52,655 nucleotides of DNA from JAAYYM01 sp964638005 (GCA_964638005.1 CAZWXS010000015.1:1-52655); one strand, 5' to 3'. Numbered from the stretch's first letter, positions 34,226 through 44,413 are shown. Translations and numbers: made by a program. Notes: generated from the sequence alone by a model not told the origin.

Positions 34226-36295
34226 TCATAACCCTCTGCTGTTGTGACATATAAAATAAATGATTTGATATTCTGTTCCGATTGACTGCAGCATCTTCAA
34301 CATGCTTTTCAATTTTTCTTCATCCAGATTGGAAAACGGATCATCCAATATGACAAACGGCTTTTCTTCCGCAAACAAAACATCAATCAATGCAAGCCTT
34401 GTACAGATACCGATCAGATCCTTATATCCCGCACTGTAAAAGTCCAGCTCCCTCTTGGCACCGCCTGCCTCTATCTTGACATCCAATTTCACATCCACAT
34501 TGACAGTTCCGGACAAGGACACGCAGAGCATGTTGATATATTTTTCGAAGCTTTCCTGAATATCTCCAAAATAGTGCAGTGATAATTTTTCTTTCGCCTT
34601 TTTCAAATACTTTACCGTATCCTCCAGCACCTCGTAATGTTCATGCTTCTGCTCCAGTGCTGCAGCAATCCGATCCCTTTCTCCCTCCAGTTCAGCACGC
34701 TCTTCCAGCGTACGGTTCATCTGCTCTGTCTTTCCGGTCATCTCTGCGATTTCTTTCTTGAGCGCATCAATCCTCTGTCCGGCTTGTCCTTCTCTTCTCT
34801 GCAGTTCCTGCAGCGTCTCATATGCCTGACCGGCCGATGGATTTTCTCCCTGCGTGCTTCCTGCATTGATATGATTCTGATGTTCAAACGCTTCCACTGT
34901 CTCGCATATGCGGGCATATTCTTCATCTGCATTCTTCAGAGCCAGCTTGCGGTTTCTGAGTTCTTCGATGCATTCTCTCATCTCAGAGGGACGCATATCA
35001 TTGAAGTAAAACCTGATCATTCCTGACAATTCGACTTCATGTGCCTGCCTGATCTGCTGCAGATGCCGGGCATTCTCTCCGGCAACACGGCATTTTTCAG
35101 ACACCTCATATGCCTTTTGCCGTATCTCTTTTTTTGTCTTAGAAGAGCGCTTCACCAGCACAATAAACAATACCAACGCAATCACGCCTGCAACCGCAGT
35201 CGATACACCTGCAACAACCGCCATGAAACGGAGGAACAGGACGGCTGAGAACGCCCAGAGGATCAATGCTCCGACACCCATACAATACCCGATGATCTTC
35301 GTATAATCTGTCCCGTCTGCACAAGTCTCTTTGTACGCTTGTTCGAAAAACACCTGTTTCTCGGTCTCAGCATTGATTTTTGCACTCAGTTCGCTCAGCG
35401 AATTGTGCTGTTCGACCTTCTCTCTGAGTTCCTCCTCTGTCGGTTCATGACCTTTGAAGAAATCCAGAAGTGCCTTTCTGGAAGCTTCCACACGCCTTTT
35501 TTCCTCACACAGCCCGGCATAATGCTCCTGCTTGGCCTTCTGAGCCTCATATTGGCTTGCCACAATGATCTTTTTCTTAATTTCCTGTTCCTCTGTGTCT
35601 GCCTTCGCCAGTTCCGCCTTCTTGGATCTAAGCCGCATCTCCCACACATTCAACGCTTCTTCTGCGCCTGCCGATTCCTCCAGCCTGCGGTCAATATCCA
35701 GAAGCCTTGCTTCCAGTTCTGCCAATTGTCCTCTGTTACCGGTCTTTTTATAAACCCGCATCGCGTCCTCCAAGGCAGAAAGAGCTGTTTCATAATGATT
35801 GATATCATTGCTGTCATCAATCAGATTCGACAGCTTTGCATTGATGCTGTCATTAGTGGTAATATTAAGTCCAAGCTGAGGAATATAGGCACTGCGCTCA
35901 TACCCTTCCATATTGATACCGAATATCTCTTCACCGATCAACGCTGAATAATCCCGACTCTCCAAACCGGTCGCCTGATCGTATAATACAAATGTATCGT
36001 CCTTGTCCTTCTCTCCGAAAAAACGTTCAATGCGATAAGCGGCATTTTCATTTGCAAAGGTCAAATTACCGCCATAGCTTCCTCCCTGCCACGGCAGATA
36101 CTTTTTACGTTCATTTTCAAGTACCGACCGCTTGGTCGTAGAAGGCATGCCGTAAAACATTGCCTTTATGAATGCAGCAAAAGTAGTCTTGCCCCATCCG
36201 TTCTCTTCATGAATGACATTCACGCCGTCATGAAATGTATAGTCCAATTCTCTCAGTTTACCGAAATTCTCAATATGACACGCAATCAGCCTCAT
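34226..36295 (-). CDS. SbcC/YhaN-like AAA ATPase with membrane hairpin
   Basis: 689 residues. The N-terminal half of an SMC/Rad50-type ATPase carries HIENFGKLRE and Walker A ENGWGKTTFAAFIKAM. Coiled coils follow (about 185-330 and 395-590). Between them is a hydrophobic hairpin of two helices (GYCMGVGALILWAFSAVLFL and VVAGVSTAVAGVIALVLFIVLV), as in YhaN-type proteins. The C-terminal half has the LFSAGYKDLIGI-like signature region and Walker B FVILDDPFSNLDEEKL. It is shorter than SbcC (about 1000). It is the partner of the nuclease gene 33 bp upstream. ATG 36295 is preferred over a TTG 6 bp earlier. Confidence 0.85.
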   Translation of the reverse strand: MRLIACHIENFGKLRELDYTFHDGVNVIHEENGWGKTTFAAFIKAMFYGMPSTTKRSVLENERKKYLPWQGGSYGGNLTFANENAAYRIERFFGEKDKDDTFVLYDQATGLESRDYSALIGEEIFGINMEGYERSAYIPQLGLNITTNDSINAKLSNLIDDSNDINHYETALSALEDAMRVYKKTGNRGQLAELEARLLDIDRRLEESAGAEEALNVWEMRLRSKKAELAKADTEEQEIKKKIIVASQYEAQKAKQEHYAGLCEEKRRVEASRKALLDFFKGHEPTEEELREKVEQHNSLSELSAKINAETEKQVFFEQAYKETCADGTDYTKIIGYCMGVGALILWAFSAVLFLRFMAVVAGVSTAVAGVIALVLFIVLVKRSSKTKKEIRQKAYEVSEKCRVAGENARHLQQIRQAHEVELSGMIRFYFNDMRPSEMRECIEELRNRKLALKNADEEYARICETVEAFEHQNHINAGSTQGENPSAGQAYETLQELQRREGQAGQRIDALKKEIAEMTGKTEQMNRTLEERAELEGERDRIAAALEQKHEHYEVLEDTVKYLKKAKEKLSLHYFGDIQESFEKYINMLCVSLSGTVNVDVKLDVKIEAGGAKRELDFYSAGYKDLIGICTRLALIDVLFAEEKPFVILDDPFSNLDEEKLKSMLKMLQSIGTEYQIIYFICHNSRGL

Positions 36296-36328
36296 AACCA
36301 AGCATCCTTTCCCATTGATTCCATTGTC

Positions 36329-37417
36329 CTACTCTATCTCTTCACCCGCCAGTGCCCTGAGTCCGCTCATGATAATGCGCATCTTACGCTCCTGTGGCAG
36401 CTTCTCTGACAGTACCATACGGATAAACTCTCCCTTAAGAGAAACATCATGCTGATAATCCTCTATGTGAATATCCAACTTCGTCTGATCATAGATCTTC
36501 AAAAAGAAATAATCATCTGCAAATCTCCTTGTCAGATAGTCAATGTCCTTCGGAGTATCTACCTCTACATTTCCCTGTAGGAGCACCTTTACCAGACTCT
36601 CGCGCGGTATTTCTCTCAAGCCGGATGCTACTGCCGTCTCTATTTCTCCTGCCGTCAGAAGATTAGACAGATCAACCGGTATCTCATACAATGTTCTTTT
36701 GGCAAACGGGATAAACTGTGTCTCTACATGATGTCCGTTCACATCAAGCAGCACAAATCCCTTTGTCCCGCATTCGTCAAAACCTCTTCCTTCCAAACAC
36801 CCGCTGTAGCTATAGATTCCCCTCTGATCAAGCTTGCCGGATTTATAACTGTGCAGATGTCCCAGTGCCAGATAGTCGATTCCCTTATCCCTTAACTCCC
36901 GCAAATTGATAATCTCTGCCTTGTCTTTCCCATGATAATTCGACTCCTGTCCATGCATCATCACGATATTGGTCATATCTGATTCAAGGATCAGCGTATG
37001 ATAAATCCGCAGATGATTATCCGGACACAATTCCACTCCACTGATCGTAATCCGTTCTTCTTCATATGTATAAGTCTTCCATTCCTCTTCAAACAGATAA
37101 AGATTTTCCGGAAGCACACTCTCCTCCTGAGCAGAAATCCATGACACATCATGATTGCCCTTCACATAATAGAAATCTATCTGCGGATGGCCGCTGATCA
37201 GTTCTGTAACCAGATTGCGCGTCCTAACTGCGACCCGTCCCGTATCAAACAGATCACCTGCAATCATCACCGCCTTCACGTCATGTGATACCGCATATTC
37301 CACCAAATCACAAAAGGTCAGCAGCAATTCATTCTTTCGGATCTTTGCCTGTTCTTTGGTTAAGTTTGCTTCCATCTTGGAATCAAGATGGATGTCTGCA
37401 CAATGAATCAGTTTCAT
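36329..37417 (-). CDS. SbcD/YhaO-like metallophosphoesterase (DNA repair exonuclease)
   Basis: 362 residues. Calcineurin-type nuclease motifs of Mre11/SbcD: CADIHLDSKM, IAGDLFDTG, VKGNHDVSW, VMMHGQES and ALGHLHSYK. The rest (about 240-362) would cap the active site and contact the ATPase. It resembles the YhaO subgroup that pairs with YhaN-type ATPases with membrane hairpins, so it probably acts on DNA ends near the membrane. The ATG at 37417 lies after GAGGGA; an ATG 6 bp upstream is the alternative. It starts at a clear promoter divergent from the CorC-type gene. Confidence 0.9.
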   Translation of the reverse strand: MKLIHCADIHLDSKMEANLTKEQAKIRKNELLLTFCDLVEYAVSHDVKAVMIAGDLFDTGRVAVRTRNLVTELISGHPQIDFYYVKGNHDVSWISAQEESVLPENLYLFEEEWKTYTYEEERITISGVELCPDNHLRIYHTLILESDMTNIVMMHGQESNYHGKDKAEIINLRELRDKGIDYLALGHLHSYKSGKLDQRGIYSYSGCLEGRGFDECGTKGFVLLDVNGHHVETQFIPFAKRTLYEIPVDLSNLLTAGEIETAVASGLREIPRESLVKVLLQGNVEVDTPKDIDYLTRRFADDYFFLKIYDQTKLDIHIEDYQHDVSLKGEFIRMVLSEKLPQERKMRIIMSGLRALAGEEIE

Positions 37418-37449
37418 GAACATCCCTCACTCTATATCAATCTGCACAT

Positions 37450-37478
37450 ATCATAGCATACTGCCCTGCAAAAAGCAA
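37450..37478 (-). promoter_or_regulatory. Promoter of the nuclease/ATPase pair
   Basis: Minus-strand TTGCTT (37473-37478), 17-bp spacer, TATGAT (37450-37455), about 30 bp before the start codon. Confidence 0.65.
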
Positions 37479-37500
37479 ACATATGTTTTCTATGTTCTAC

Positions 37501-37563
37501 TTGACAACACCTACCAATATACTGTAATATTTCAACTATATATCAAGGAATCGATTCTTGATA
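37501..37563 (+). promoter_or_regulatory. Promoter and palindrome ahead of the CorC-type gene
   Basis: TTGACA (37501-37506) and TAATAT (37525-37530) with an 18-bp spacer. Just past the predicted transcription start is an inverted repeat TATCAAG, nine bases, CTTGATA (37541-37563), whose centre contains AATCGATT. It may be an operator or an mRNA hairpin. Confidence 0.6.
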
Positions 37564-37586
37564 AAAAAATTAAGAGGTGATAAAGT

Positions 37587-38906
37587 TTGGATACCGATGG
37601 TGTCATGCAATTGTTCAGTTTGGTTATATTATTACTTTTATCCGCATTCTTTTCTTCTGCGGAGACGGCTCTTACGACCGTTAATAAACTTCGTATCCGT
37701 TCCCTTGTGGAAGAGGGAAATAAAAAGGCGATGACGGTCACATATCTGTTAGAGCATCGTTCCAAGATGCTGAGCGCGATTTTAGTTGCCAATAATGTCG
37801 TTAATATTTCGGCTTCGGCCATTGCGACTTCCCTTGCCATACGTCTGTGGGGCAGTTCCGCAGTCGGTATCATGACCGGTGTTCTGACTTTGATGATACT
37901 GGTATTCGGTGAGATTACTCCGAAGAATCTGGCCACTCTCTATTCCGAGAAAATATCCTTATCCTATGCATCCATCATACGCTTCATCATGAAGCTCCTG
38001 ACCCCTGTCATTTTTATCGTTGATAAATTATCAAACGGGATTCTTTTTCTGATGCGCATTGATATAGATTCCATCGATACCGCCATGACGGAAAACGAGC
38101 TGCGTACGATTGTAGATGTCAGTCATGAAGATGGAGTCATTGAAAAGGAAGAACGGCAGATGATCTACAATGTGTTTGACTTCGGCGACTCTCTCGCCAA
38201 GGATATTATGATTCCGCGTGTCGATATGTCCTGCGTGAATGTGGAAGCCTCCTGGAATGAGATTAAAGAAGTCTTTTTCGAGGAAAAATATACCCGTCTT
38301 CCCGTTTATGAAGAGTCCACCGACAACATCATCGGACTCATCAATGTCAAGGATATCCTGTTCTATGAAAATTGTGAAAACTTCAATGTCCGTGACGTCA
38401 TGCGAGAAGCAAGTTTTACATTTGAATATAAGAAGACATCGGAACTCATGATCGAGATGCGTGAGAATTCCATCAATATGGTTATGGTATTGGATGAATA
38501 CGGTGCTACAGTCGGACTGATTACTTTAGAAGACCTGTTGGAAGAAATCGTCGGCGAGATCCGTGATGAGTATGACGAAGATGAGCGTGATCTGATACAG
38601 GAAGTCGGTGAACAGGAATATCTGATTGAGGGCTCCATGAAGCTGGACGATATCAATGATGCTTTGGAACTGAACGGCGAGCTGATGCTTGTATCAGAGG
38701 ATTATGATTCCATCGGCGGCATCATCATAGAACATTTGGATCGTCTGCCTGAAGAAAACGAAACTGTGGAACTGGAAAACGGTATTGTATTAAAGGTAGC
38801 GGAGATGGATAAGACACATATTGATAAGGTTCATATGTCGCTGCCCCCGGAAGAGACACATGAGGAAAACATATCCGATAACACAGCGGAACCCTCGGAA
38901 AACTAA
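37587..38906 (+). CDS. CorC/HlyC family membrane protein (CNNM-like)
   Basis: 439 residues. The DUF21 (CNNM) membrane domain (about 1-190) starts LFSLVILLLLSAFFSSAETALTTVNKLRI and includes GEITPKNLA. It is followed by a CBS pair (about 205-330: MIPRVDMSCV, LPVYEESTDNIIGLINVKDILF, MVMVLDEYGATVGLITLEDLLEEIVGEI). A CorC_HlyC C-terminal domain and an acidic tail follow. Family members act in Mg/Co/Na export. The name 'hemolysin' is historical. A TTG start is used: AGAGGTGA lies 6 nt before it and no ATG fits. Confidence 0.92.
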   Translation: MDTDGVMQLFSLVILLLLSAFFSSAETALTTVNKLRIRSLVEEGNKKAMTVTYLLEHRSKMLSAILVANNVVNISASAIATSLAIRLWGSSAVGIMTGVLTLMILVFGEITPKNLATLYSEKISLSYASIIRFIMKLLTPVIFIVDKLSNGILFLMRIDIDSIDTAMTENELRTIVDVSHEDGVIEKEERQMIYNVFDFGDSLAKDIMIPRVDMSCVNVEASWNEIKEVFFEEKYTRLPVYEESTDNIIGLINVKDILFYENCENFNVRDVMREASFTFEYKKTSELMIEMRENSINMVMVLDEYGATVGLITLEDLLEEIVGEIRDEYDEDERDLIQEVGEQEYLIEGSMKLDDINDALELNGELMLVSEDYDSIGGIIIEHLDRLPEENETVELENGIVLKVAEMDKTHIDKVHMSLPPEETHEENISDNTAEPSEN

Positions 38907-38923
38907 CATCTCTCCTGCTTAAT

Positions 38924-39805
38924 TTAATCTCGCAGTGAAGCGATGCCGTCACAAATACGCTTTGCCACATCCGGCTTATTCATGACATACAGATGGATGC
39001 CATCCACATCATGCGCCAGCAGATCCACGATCTGGTTCATCGCATATACGATACCGGCATCTGTCAATGCCTTAGGATCATCCTCATACTTATCCAGAAT
39101 GACTCTGAACTTCGGCGGCAATGTGGCACCGCACAGATTTACCATTCTTTCAATCTGCTTTTTATTGGTCACCGGCATGATGCCGGCTTCTATCGGCACA
39201 GTAATTCCTGCCGCGCGAACCTTTCTTTCAAATTCATAGAAATGCTCATTATCAAAGAATAATTGCGAAATCAGATGCGTTGCGCCCGCATCCACTTTTT
39301 TCTTCAGATTCGCAATATCTGTATCCATGTACATACACTCCGGATGAACCTCCGGATAGCAGGCTCCGCTGATGCCAAAATCACCATGTGCTGCTATATA
39401 TTCCACCAGATCACTTGCATATTGAAAATCCTGCTTCGGCTCCATATCGGGATTCCTGTCTCCTCGCAGTGCAAGGATATTTTCAATGCCTGCCTCTTTA
39501 AATGCAGCCAGCATCCCGTCTATCTCCTGTCTTGAATAATTCAGGCACGACAGATGCACTGCCGGAATCATCCCCAATGCCTTGATTTTTTTCGCAATTT
39601 CAATCGTAGGATTCTGTATCTTTCCGTCTGCCCCAACCGTATTTGTACCACCTGCTCCAAAGGTCACACTGACGAACTCCGGATGCAATTCGCTCAATTT
39701 CACGAGCAGATTGTCGATGTCACGAAAATCAGCCTCTTTCTTGGGTGGAAATATTTCAAAAGAAATCGTTGCTTTACCACCGGTAAACAATTCATTTAAT
39801 TTCAT
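38924..39805 (-). CDS. metF: Methylenetetrahydrofolate reductase
   Basis: 293 residues. Flavin-dependent TIM-barrel enzyme that reduces 5,10-methylene-THF to 5-methyl-THF for methionine synthesis, or in the reverse sense in acetogenic metabolism. Seen: TISFEIFPPKKEAD (catalytic Glu), FVSVTFGAGGTN, HLSCLNYSRQEID, LALRGDRNPD, and SQLFFDNEHFY. The ATG at 39805 begins MKLNELF with GGAGA upstream. A longer frame to 39865 adds 20 non-conserved residues. No methionine-synthase gene is adjacent. Confidence 0.95.
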   Translation of the reverse strand: MKLNELFTGGKATISFEIFPPKKEADFRDIDNLLVKLSELHPEFVSVTFGAGGTNTVGADGKIQNPTIEIAKKIKALGMIPAVHLSCLNYSRQEIDGMLAAFKEAGIENILALRGDRNPDMEPKQDFQYASDLVEYIAAHGDFGISGACYPEVHPECMYMDTDIANLKKKVDAGATHLISQLFFDNEHFYEFERKVRAAGITVPIEAGIMPVTNKKQIERMVNLCGATLPPKFRVILDKYEDDPKALTDAGIVYAMNQIVDLLAHDVDGIHLYVMNKPDVAKRICDGIASLRD

Positions 39806-39906
39806 ACCGTCTGTATCTCCTGTTCCTGTCAGATTCAATCGGATACTCGCCTGTCCTGCACCCACATTAACCCGATTATACTATCTTTTTCCAAAAGAGA
39901 CAAGAA

Positions 39907-42255
39907 CTATTCCACACCTTTTAGGGCATCGACCATATCAATCGTCTTAACCTTGCCTGACAAAAAGAAATTCACGGCAATGGATACCAGAAATGTCCCA
40001 CAGATGGAATATAGGTATGAAAGCAGTGACAATTCCGGCTCCATATCCATCGTATCCGGCATCGTAGAGCAGATTCCCATCAAGAGTCCATAGCCTGCCG
40101 GAAGTCCGATCAGAATACCGATCGCCGTCACCCAGATGTTCTGCTTCTGCAAAATGCCGCGGATCTTGCGTGACTGAAAGCCCAATACCTTAAGTGTCGC
40201 TATTTCCCGCATTTTCTCTACAAATGACAGAACCCCCAGGTTATATAGCACAACAACTCCCAGAATGACTGCACCTCCCACCATCATACCGATCATCATA
40301 TTCATAATTTCCATACTTTCCATAAAGGCCGCCTTCATATCTCCGATATTCATGACCGCCTGCACCTCATTTTTGTCGGTGATATCATGCGCCGGAGTCT
40401 TGTTGGTAATAATCGTAGTCGGCTTGAAATCATGCTCCAGCTCTTCAAATATTTCTCTGTACATAGTGATCCCCTGCGAAGACGGATCTCGATATATCTG
40501 TGAAATACGTGTCGTCTCCCACTCATCTTCACCTACAATATGCCATTTTACAGAATCGCCGACCTGTAATCCAAGTGTCTTTGCCATTTTATAGGACATG
40601 GCAATTCCCGTCTTTGACAAGCTGATATTCTCAAGTTTGATTCCCTGATGGTGCAGATAATTTCCCTGATCTACAACAGTCAATGTGCCGGTCTTGCATA
40701 TATCATCCTTCAGAAATTCGACCGCACCCTCTTGTATCAGCTGCCCCTTATATTCTTTGCTGTAATCAAGTGCCGCAGAATAATCCGCCTCTTCAGAAAG
40801 CATTATTTTATTCTGTCCTGTCATCAGCTCTCCATACATCCAATCCAACATACCATAAATCGCATCACTGCATCCGAAAGCTCCCAGCATCAGCATCGTA
40901 CAGCCGCACACTCCGACGACTCCCATCATGGTGCGCGCCTTATTGCGCAGGATATCTCTCAGATTCCACTGAGTGGAAAAGTTCAGTTTCAGCCACAGCC
41001 TACTCTTCTCCAGTGCCGTATGTGTAACCTTCTTAGGCGCTGCCGGTTTGAGTGTAACCGCCGGTGGATCCAGCAGTTCCTTACGGCAAGCCATAAAACT
41101 GACCAGCGTTGATATTGCAACCGAAAGAGCGATTGCCGCCAAAGAAGCCGCAGAAAGAACCGGCTGCAATGTCGGAACAATATAAGAGCCCTCAAATGCC
41201 ATAAATACAATCGGCGGCACAGTATAATATCCCGTCACTGCTCCTGCCACACTGCCTGCCAAGCTGATCCAAAAGCCATAAGACATATAATGCTTCGTAA
41301 TGACCTTCTTGGAAAACCCAAGCGCCTTGAGCGTTCCGATCTGTATCCGCTGATTAGTTGTCATTCTTGTCATCGTTGTCACAATGCCCAACACTGCAAT
41401 CAATAGAAATACAATTGAAAACATAGCCCCCATTGTTGTATGTTGTTTGATTTCCGAGTCAAACATGGCATAACTTTCATTCTGTCCGCGATCCGTGACC
41501 ACTACGCCGTCTCTGTCAATGGCACGCTCGATCCTGTTCTTCAGCATCAGTTTCTGTGCAGCAACTTCCGTGTCAACCGTATCATCGCTTCTGACAAGCA
41601 TCTGGTTATAGGTAATGCCCTCCGTTCCCGGATATTCTGTATCAGATAGGATTGCATACCCATAGTTGGCATAGTTCGGCATGATCGTCTCTTCCTCAGA
41701 CAAATAATACACATACTCCGGATGCCTGATCAGCCCGCGTATCTTTCCCTCCAGTTCCATACCACCGAACTTCAGATTCATCGTATCTCCCGGCTTTAAG
41801 TCATGCGCCTTTGCAAACAGCTCCTCCAGCCAGATGCCATCCTTGCCTTCCTTGTAGGATTCCCCCGACTGTAATACCATTTTTGAGATTTCCTGTGTCT
41901 CCACGAACATAATCTGCATCGCATACTTATCAGCATCCGCCTCTTCGTCACTGAGCGCGGCATTTCCCTCTCCCGCCAGATCTGTCTCTCCGGTTACAAG
42001 CAGTCTCCGCTCTGCATCTGCTATCCCCGGCAGATCCTCCACTGTCTTTTCTTCATCCGTAGAAAATGAGGTTCCCAACAGCCAATAGTCAGCCATGGCA
42101 GTTTCCTCATAGTACTCCTTGATAGTCCTGCCGCCGCCTGTACTCTCTGAATTAAACCCGACAAAAATCCACATGCCGAGAAATGCCATCAAAAAGATAG
42201 AGATGAATTGTGTCTTATTCACTAATAGGTCTCGCCATAATTTACGTTTCAGCAT
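39907..42255 (-). CDS. Large FtsX-domain ABC transporter permease
   Basis: 782 residues with two FtsX domains. It has an N-terminal helix (FISIFLMAFLGMWIFVGF), a large extracellular domain (about 45-255), three helices (around VFLLIAVLGIVTTMTRMTTNQRIQIGTLKALGF), a linker, then a second such unit (ARTMMGVVGVCGCTMLMLGAFG, AVILGVVVLYNLGVLSFVEKMREIATLKVLGF). Nine or ten helices are expected. This is the BceB/YtrF-like or lipoprotein-translocation-type architecture rather than the four-helix MacB. It overlaps the ATPase stop by 1 bp and belongs to the adaptor-ATPase-permease operon under the riboswitch. Substrate unknown. Confidence 0.9.
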   Translation of the reverse strand: MLKRKLWRDLLVNKTQFISIFLMAFLGMWIFVGFNSESTGGGRTIKEYYEETAMADYWLLGTSFSTDEEKTVEDLPGIADAERRLLVTGETDLAGEGNAALSDEEADADKYAMQIMFVETQEISKMVLQSGESYKEGKDGIWLEELFAKAHDLKPGDTMNLKFGGMELEGKIRGLIRHPEYVYYLSEEETIMPNYANYGYAILSDTEYPGTEGITYNQMLVRSDDTVDTEVAAQKLMLKNRIERAIDRDGVVVTDRGQNESYAMFDSEIKQHTTMGAMFSIVFLLIAVLGIVTTMTRMTTNQRIQIGTLKALGFSKKVITKHYMSYGFWISLAGSVAGAVTGYYTVPPIVFMAFEGSYIVPTLQPVLSAASLAAIALSVAISTLVSFMACRKELLDPPAVTLKPAAPKKVTHTALEKSRLWLKLNFSTQWNLRDILRNKARTMMGVVGVCGCTMLMLGAFGCSDAIYGMLDWMYGELMTGQNKIMLSEEADYSAALDYSKEYKGQLIQEGAVEFLKDDICKTGTLTVVDQGNYLHHQGIKLENISLSKTGIAMSYKMAKTLGLQVGDSVKWHIVGEDEWETTRISQIYRDPSSQGITMYREIFEELEHDFKPTTIITNKTPAHDITDKNEVQAVMNIGDMKAAFMESMEIMNMMIGMMVGGAVILGVVVLYNLGVLSFVEKMREIATLKVLGFQSRKIRGILQKQNIWVTAIGILIGLPAGYGLLMGICSTMPDTMDMEPELSLLSYLYSICGTFLVSIAVNFFLSGKVKTIDMVDALKGVE

Positions 42256-42959
42256 CACCAGCTTACCTCATTTGCACTGATTGGGTTTTCATTTTCCTGT
42301 ATCTCTTTGATTCCACCGTTGCGTACCTTGATGACACGGTCTGCAATGTCCGCAAATACACTGTTGTGCGTAACCATCACAACGGTTCGTTTCTTTTCCT
42401 TGCTCATTTTCTGTAATAACACAAGTACCTCCCGACCCGTCTCTGTGTCCAGCGCTCCCGTCGGCTCATCACATAACAGAAGCTTGGGATTCTTGGCCAG
42501 TGCCCGTGCAATGGATGTCCTCTGCTGCTCTCCGCCTGAAAGCTGCGACGGAAACTGATGCAGGTGATCTCCGAGCCCGACCGCTTCCAGTGCCTCCTTC
42601 GGATCCAAAGAATCCTTTTCTATATCCTTCATCAATGCAACATTTTCATATGCCGTCAAGGTCGGAATCAAATTATAAAACTGAAACACAACGCCCACAT
42701 TACGCGCTCTGTATTCCGTAAGCTGATGATCCGTAAAGGTGGTCAAATCCTGATCACCGAACATGATCTTACCCGAAGAAGCAGAATCCATGCCGCCGAG
42801 CAGATTGAGCAGCGTGCTCTTGCCCGCTCCGGACGGGCCCAAAATGACAACCATCTCGCCCTCGTAAATGGTCATATTGGCATCCTTCAATGCATAAAAG
42901 GTTCTGTCACCACGTTTGTATTCCTTTGAAACGTCGTCGAACTCTATGAGTGGTTTCAT
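42255..42959 (-). CDS. ABC transporter ATP-binding protein, MacB/LolD type
   Basis: 234 residues. Walker A GPSGAGKST, Q-loop GVVFQFYNL, signature LSGGEQQRTSIARA, Walker B LLLCDEPTGALDT, switch His in MVTHN. Same subfamily as the ATPase at 15517-16221 but in a different gene order (adaptor first). It overlaps the adaptor gene by 4 bp and the permease by 1 bp. Confidence 0.95.
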   Translation of the reverse strand: MKPLIEFDDVSKEYKRGDRTFYALKDANMTIYEGEMVVILGPSGAGKSTLLNLLGGMDSASSGKIMFGDQDLTTFTDHQLTEYRARNVGVVFQFYNLIPTLTAYENVALMKDIEKDSLDPKEALEAVGLGDHLHQFPSQLSGGEQQRTSIARALAKNPKLLLCDEPTGALDTETGREVLVLLQKMSKEKKRTVVMVTHNSVFADIADRVIKVRNGGIKEIQENENPISANEVSW

Positions 42960-44413
42960 TTTGCACTCACCGCCTTTTTGCCGATCTGATCGTCTGTTAC
43001 AGCATCTGTAATGACAACATCACCCTCTGCAATGCCATCCATCACCTCGACTGCATCCGCTGTCTCCATACCGGAGGTAAAATATCTCTTCTCAATGCAC
43101 CCATCTGCAATCACGTAACAATAATCACCGTCATCATCACTATAATATGACTCCAACGGAATCAACAAAATATTTTCCTTCTCCTGTGTATGAATATCCA
43201 CATCTGCCTCGATCCCAAGTAAGATACTGTCATCCGGCTCATCAATCGTAACTTCAACCGTAACCTTTGCCTTATCCGAAGCATCTGCCTGGGCAAGACG
43301 CTTCAGCTTCGACACGCTGCCTGTATATACCTTGCCTGCCACCTCTATCTCAGCTGTCTGTCCTTCTGCAACCTTACCGATATCATACTTGGATAATTCC
43401 ACATCCACGCGCAGGCTTTCGGCATCCTCAAGTGCAAATAGCGGCATACCCTTAGTCACTACGGCTCCTTCCTCTGCAAGCACTTTTGTAACAACACCCT
43501 GAAACTCTGTCCTCACTCCTGCATCTGCCTTCTCCAAATCTTCTTCTGCAGTCCTCACGCTAAGCTCTGTCAATTCATGGCTCTTCTCCAGCTGTTCCTT
43601 CTGATATTCATTCAATATCTGGTTTTCCGCAGTATTGGCATCCGTCGTCGCCTGCGTCCAGTTTCGTGTAATGTCCTCCATCAGATTGACATCATATGTA
43701 TAATGTGCATTTTCATCCGGTGTCAAGTCTGTATTCGGAAGATTTGCTTGATCCTTCTGCATATTTGCAATGCTGACATTCAAGTCTGCAATTTCCTTCG
43801 ACAGATTCTTATATGCATCAGAGGTTTTATCCTCTATGTGGGCCAGATCGCTCGTCTTTTGTGCAACCTGTTTGCTCTTCTCCGCAATGGATCTGCTCAG
43901 ACCGTCATATGCACACTGCACATAATAAGCCTCTGTATACTGCTCCTGAGACAGTCCGTCTGCATCCGCACGGCTGAGTGCATACAGATACTGGTAGATC
44001 TGTTCATCGGCAGATGCCTTTGCATATTTGGATGCATATTGATTGCTTTCCGTAATCCTTGCATTGACACCACTTTCGCTTGATTCGGCTGTCAGCAACG
44101 CCTGCTCGTATGCACGGTTCAGATCGGTCAGATCATATGTAACAATCTGAATCCCTTCTGCCACAGTGTCACCAACCTCAATATCCATCGCCGCAATCGG
44201 AGCCGTCACTTCCGCATAATAGGTTCTCTCATCTGCTCCTCTGACAGTCCCCGTCGCATCCACCGTCTCCGATGCACTTCCGTAATAAGCCGCTGTTGTC
44301 TTATGTGTCTGTGGCTTTCCCACAAATCCGACATACAACCCTCCGCACGCCATTAACGCCAATAACAGCACCGCAGCACGAATCACCTTTTTCCCTTTGA
44401 ACATCTCTTTCAT
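42956..44413 (-). CDS. HlyD/MacA-like efflux adaptor protein
   Basis: 485 residues. One N-terminal membrane anchor (VIRAAVLLLALMACGGLYVGFVG), a beta region with DATGTVRGADERTYYAEVTAPI, a helical hairpin (about 100-300, Ala/Glu/Lys-rich), the lipoyl half FQGVVTKVLAEEGAVVTKGMPLF, and barrel/proximal domains (AEIEVAGKVYTGSVSKL). The ATG at 44413 follows GGAGGAGG by 6-7 nt. The 22-codon extension upstream would run into the terminator T-run and is rejected. First gene of a riboswitch-controlled efflux operon, organised adaptor-ATPase-FtsX permease. Confidence 0.92.
   Translation of the reverse strand: MKEMFKGKKVIRAAVLLLALMACGGLYVGFVGKPQTHKTTAAYYGSASETVDATGTVRGADERTYYAEVTAPIAAMDIEVGDTVAEGIQIVTYDLTDLNRAYEQALLTAESSESGVNARITESNQYASKYAKASADEQIYQYLYALSRADADGLSQEQYTEAYYVQCAYDGLSRSIAEKSKQVAQKTSDLAHIEDKTSDAYKNLSKEIADLNVSIANMQKDQANLPNTDLTPDENAHYTYDVNLMEDITRNWTQATTDANTAENQILNEYQKEQLEKSHELTELSVRTAEEDLEKADAGVRTEFQGVVTKVLAEEGAVVTKGMPLFALEDAESLRVDVELSKYDIGKVAEGQTAEIEVAGKVYTGSVSKLKRLAQADASDKAKVTVEVTIDEPDDSILLGIEADVDIHTQEKENILLIPLESYYSDDDGDYCYVIADGCIEKRYFTSGMETADAVEVMDGIAEGDVVITDAVTDDQIGKKAVSAK

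Noticed and set aside
38907..38923. Terminator between the convergent CorC-type gene and metF
   Set aside because: The 17-bp gap holds no hairpin.
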